This document shows positions 61,965 to 64,000 of a DNA stretch of 64,000 bases, in pieces. A program made the translations under genes and the position numbers. The stretch is from assembly GCF_023036475.1 (NCBI RefSeq), contig NZ_JAJQKI010000004.1, forward strand, positions 186,001-250,000. Reading direction: 5' to 3'. The stretch's first letter is position 1, and every line of letters begins with the position of its first letter. Origin of the DNA: Bacillus pinisoli (lineage in GTDB: Bacteria; Bacillota; Bacilli; Bacillales; SA4). Under the pieces are notes generated by a model. The model did not search any database and was not told the DNA's origin. It was given only the letters and a program-made list of their open reading frames with translations.

Positions 61965-62438
61965 TTAAAGTGTATACCTTTTAATAAATTCACCGTCTTT
62001 AAATGTTACATAGTAATATGAGTATCGATTCTTTTGGTCTACATAAATAATTTCCCAGATAGGCACATTTTGTTCAATACCTAAGTTAATTGATTTTATC
62101 TCCACAGGATTTCGATCATTTTTCAAGATATTAATGGCTTCATTAGCAGTAATGCCTTTCTTAGGGTTCACCACAATAATCTCATCCTCTTGTTCTGAAG
62201 GCACACAGAAGATCTGTTCTTGTTCATCGACTGTACCATATATTATGGTGTAAGCTTTCGTTCCGTTATAAAAACTTACTTCGTTAACGGATAAACCAGG
62301 CTCTTGTTTTTTTACAGTGGCTGTAGCTTTTTCAGTTATTTGATTACGATATGTATGTGCTGATCGATAAGTGTCTATAGTTGTCCAGACAGAAATGATT
62401 ATAATAACAATCAGAAATACAATCCATTTTCTCATCAT
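61965..62438 (-). CDS. ypmB: YpmB family membrane-anchored protein (DUF5590)
   Basis: Encodes 157 aa: one N-terminal membrane helix (about 5-21) and an extracytoplasmic PepSY-like domain (VNPKKGITANEAINILKNDR, SYYYVTFKDGEFIKRYTL). Two ATGs; AAGGAAG is near. Part of ypmA-ypmB-aspB-asnS. Function unknown. Confidence 0.9.
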   Translation of the reverse strand: MMRKWIVFLIVIIIISVWTTIDTYRSAHTYRNQITEKATATVKKQEPGLSVNEVSFYNGTKAYTIIYGTVDEQEQIFCVPSEQEDEIIVVNPKKGITANEAINILKNDRNPVEIKSINLGIEQNVPIWEIIYVDQKNRYSYYYVTFKDGEFIKRYTL

Positions 62439-62447
62439 GGCGCTTCC

Positions 62448-62618
62448 TTATGTACGGTATATAGTAAAGACGGCAGTTTCTTGGTCATTTTCATCTAAAG
62501 CTAGTCCAAACATGAGATCTTGCTTTTTTAATGTACGGTTCAGGCTATCTACAATTTTATATAGGTCAGAAGAATGTTTAATCCGTACTGTTGATAATAC
62601 TTGAATCTTACTTTCCAT
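62448..62618 (-). CDS. ypmA: YpmA family protein (DUF4264)
   Basis: Encodes 56 aa: ESKIQVLSTVRIKHSSDLYK then IVDSLNRTLKKQDLMFGLAL, ending ETAVFTIYRT. CGGAGGAA lies before the ATG at 62618. It is upstream of ypmB, as in B. subtilis. Function unknown. Confidence 0.9.
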   Translation of the reverse strand: MESKIQVLSTVRIKHSSDLYKIVDSLNRTLKKQDLMFGLALDENDQETAVFTIYRT

Positions 62619-62870
62619 TTTATTTCCTCCGATAATCACAAATTTTGCAAGTTATATGTAAAGCTTTTAAGGCAACAATAAATACTACAACAAGTAAGTA
62701 TTGTTGTTACCACTATTATAGCAGTTTACGTAAGAAGTAAAATGGTTCGCTACCACTTTTCAAATAAAAATTTCTTCTACCCACACTTACAACCTGTTGC
62801 TACATGCATCAGGTCTTTTTTATGGCTTCGTTTGGTGTTGCACAATGTTTTGTGGGGTAAAAGAACAAAC

Positions 62871-62895
62871 TCCTTCCTACTCTTGGTAGGAAGGA
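62871..62895 (-). terminator. terminator after the metallo-beta-lactamase-like gene
   Basis: Perfect 10-bp stem TCCTTCCTAC / GTAGGAAGGA with a 5-nt loop; TTTGTTCTTTT follows on the minus strand. Confidence 0.8.
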
Positions 62896-62899
62896 ACCT

Positions 62900-63739
62900 T
62901 TAGTTCTCCACAGAATTACTACTCTCGACAGTCAGAGTAATGACTTCATAGTGATTTTCCGTGCACCTTATCGTAACATTACCGAACTGTTTCGTGTAAT
63001 AAATGTCGATCCAAGTGTTTTGAAGCCTCTCGAGTACATCAGCACTAGGGTATAAGCTTTGCTTGTTGAATATGATAGCTATTTGTGGATCCACAGCTTC
63101 TAATAATTCTTGAGATGTCCCATTATTGTCAGCAAATTCAGCCACTTTAATAATATTTACATCTTTCAACGTGTTCTGATTGATTAATTCCTGCTCGAGT
63201 ACCTTACTTGCGATAGACATAAATAAAAATCGGTGATCGCCAAATTTCATAGAGATATTCATGGATTTCTCCTGATCTGTTACTTGTAACACATTTGCCT
63301 GTAGTCCTGGTAATAGCTCTTTCTTTCCTACATCCCAGTTTTCTAAAGGTATGTTAATTGGAAGGTCTTCTTTAGTAATAGATGAGGGTACTGCTACACT
63401 CTTAACAGCGTATTCCTTAACCAACCAATCAAGATTACCTATATAGTCTTCACCTAGCCTAGTAATGATTATTTTCTGAATTGAGGTTACTCCATATAAA
63501 TCCAGAGTCTTCTTTAGCTGTGCTTTAGAATTATCATTACCAGTATTAATAAGAATGGCTTCACCTTTCCCGTTTTGAATGACGGTTGATTCACCATCAG
63601 GAAGATTTATGAAAGTAAAAGCGATCTCATCTCCCATTAATTTTAAGTCTACTTTTTCTATCTTTGTCGGTATATCTTGATGATCTTGAAATCCTGTTAA
63701 CATAATTACGACACAAAATAGCCAAAGGACTTTTTTCAT
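62900..63739 (-). CDS. secreted, degenerate ComEC-like metallo-beta-lactamase fold protein
   Basis: Encodes 279 aa with a signal peptide (MKKVLWLFCVVIMLTGF, no lipobox Cys). IQNGKGEAILINTGNDNSKA then QKIIITRLGEDYIGNLDWLV resembles the ComEC-type MBL domain (ILIDTG...ILTHxxxDHxGG), but the HxHxDH metal ligands are replaced by RLGEDY, so it is probably not a metal hydrolase. A C-terminal strand domain (TQELLEAVDPQIAIIF) also fits the fold. GGAGGG lies before the ATG at 63739. It sits between ypmA and dinG, which are adjacent in B. subtilis. Confidence 0.7.
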   Translation of the reverse strand: MKKVLWLFCVVIMLTGFQDHQDIPTKIEKVDLKLMGDEIAFTFINLPDGESTVIQNGKGEAILINTGNDNSKAQLKKTLDLYGVTSIQKIIITRLGEDYIGNLDWLVKEYAVKSVAVPSSITKEDLPINIPLENWDVGKKELLPGLQANVLQVTDQEKSMNISMKFGDHRFLFMSIASKVLEQELINQNTLKDVNIIKVAEFADNNGTSQELLEAVDPQIAIIFNKQSLYPSADVLERLQNTWIDIYYTKQFGNVTIRCTENHYEVITLTVESSNSVEN

Positions 63740-63810
63740 ACTAATCCCTCCAAAAAGGTCTAGCATTATAATGTGTCATATTTCCATTTTCTATGAAAAA
63801 AATATTTTTC

Positions 63811-64000
63811 TTAGTTAATCCAGTTTTTTACGTCTTGAAGTAAGGAAGGTAGGTTACCTTTCTTTACAGATAATTCAGGTAGTGACTCTATAAACGTTTT
63901 ACCATACCAAGTTGTGATAATTCTCTTATCAAAAACAAAAACGACTCCTTTGTCTTCCTTGCTTCTGATCAATCGTCCAAACCCTTGTTTGAATCGGAGA
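63811..64000 (-). CDS. dinG: DinG family exonuclease/helicase, 3' end only
   Basis: Partial: the last 63 codons, running off the window. LRFKQGFGRLIRSKEDKGVV is helicase motif VI of the DinG family, followed by VFDKRIITTWYGKTFIESLP. The end NWIN is normal. The N-terminal exonuclease and helicase domains lie outside the window. It is followed by the MBL-like gene at the place where B. subtilis has ypmA. Confidence 0.85.
   Translation of the reverse strand, partial: LRFKQGFGRLIRSKEDKGVVFVFDKRIITTWYGKTFIESLPELSVKKGNLPSLLQDVKNWIN

Overview
The window reads as chromosome of an AT-rich, endospore-forming Bacillaceae (Bacillus sensu lato). Evidence: many low-GC genes with AGGAGG-type ribosome binding sites, a long B. 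subtilis-like backbone (dinG-ypmA-ypmB-aspB-asnS-dnaD-nth-ypoC / ponA-recU / yppC to yppG with sspM; yprA-yprB-cotD-ypsA-gpsB-rnpB-ypsC; ypvA, ypwA; bpsA-bpsB-dynA-ypbS; ypcP-sspL), and many spore genes (tgl, cotD, sspL, sspM, csgA, yppG, a gerABC operon, a Spo0E-type phosphatase). The species cannot be fixed from the sequence alone. Most genes lie on the minus strand, and many carry a clear hairpin-plus-T terminator.

Layout. 0-10 kb: tgl, a YjcZ-like spore peptide, a Nudix hydrolase, a TerC-type transporter, a DUF3231 protein, a small kinase and two acetyltransferase genes with a coupled 51-aa membrane peptide, yuiD, sspL and ypcP. 10-19 kb: a sulfurtransferase operon headed by the double dynamin dynA, the bpsA-bpsB alkylpyrone pair, a duplicated P-loop ATPase, and a 590-bp noncoding tandem array. 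19-33 kb: beta-carbonic anhydrase plus SDR, a LysM protein, ypwA, ypvA, ypsC, rnpB, gpsB, ypsA, cotD and the mrfB/mrfA repair pair. 33-38 kb: arsR-arsB-arsC, a ZIP transporter, an SbtA-like bicarbonate permease and a YbcI-like protein. 38-50 kb: gerABC, Spo0E-like, MOSC, LysE, DUF2156, csgA, YitT, yozQ, MFS and many tiny proteins. 50-64 kb: the ypp cluster, recU-ponA, dnaD-nth-ypoC, asnS, aspB, ypmB, ypmA, an extra metallo-beta-lactamase-like gene, and the 3' end of dinG.

The strongest unexplained structure is a family of small non-autonomous elements: six copies here (about 190 bp full length plus 47-65 bp derivatives) with GGCTCTTTTC termini, four of them flanked by 8-bp target duplications (two perfect, two with one mismatch). 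A second, GC-rich element at 59054-59235 also begins GGCTCTG and has a perfect 8-bp duplication. No transposase is in the window; GG-starting ends plus 8-bp duplications suggest an ISL3-type helper (inference). Other points worth testing: a four-cysteine ORF between dynA and ypbS that appears to start at a non-AUG codon, a 17-bp inverted repeat that buries the yppE ribosome binding site, a LexA-like box between the -35 and -10 of mrfA, loss of one catalytic Glu in Tgl, and a minus-strand terminator with no gene in front of it upstream of arsR.

Several start codons given here are internal to the longest open frame; they were chosen from ribosome binding site spacing and family alignment, as explained in each entry.
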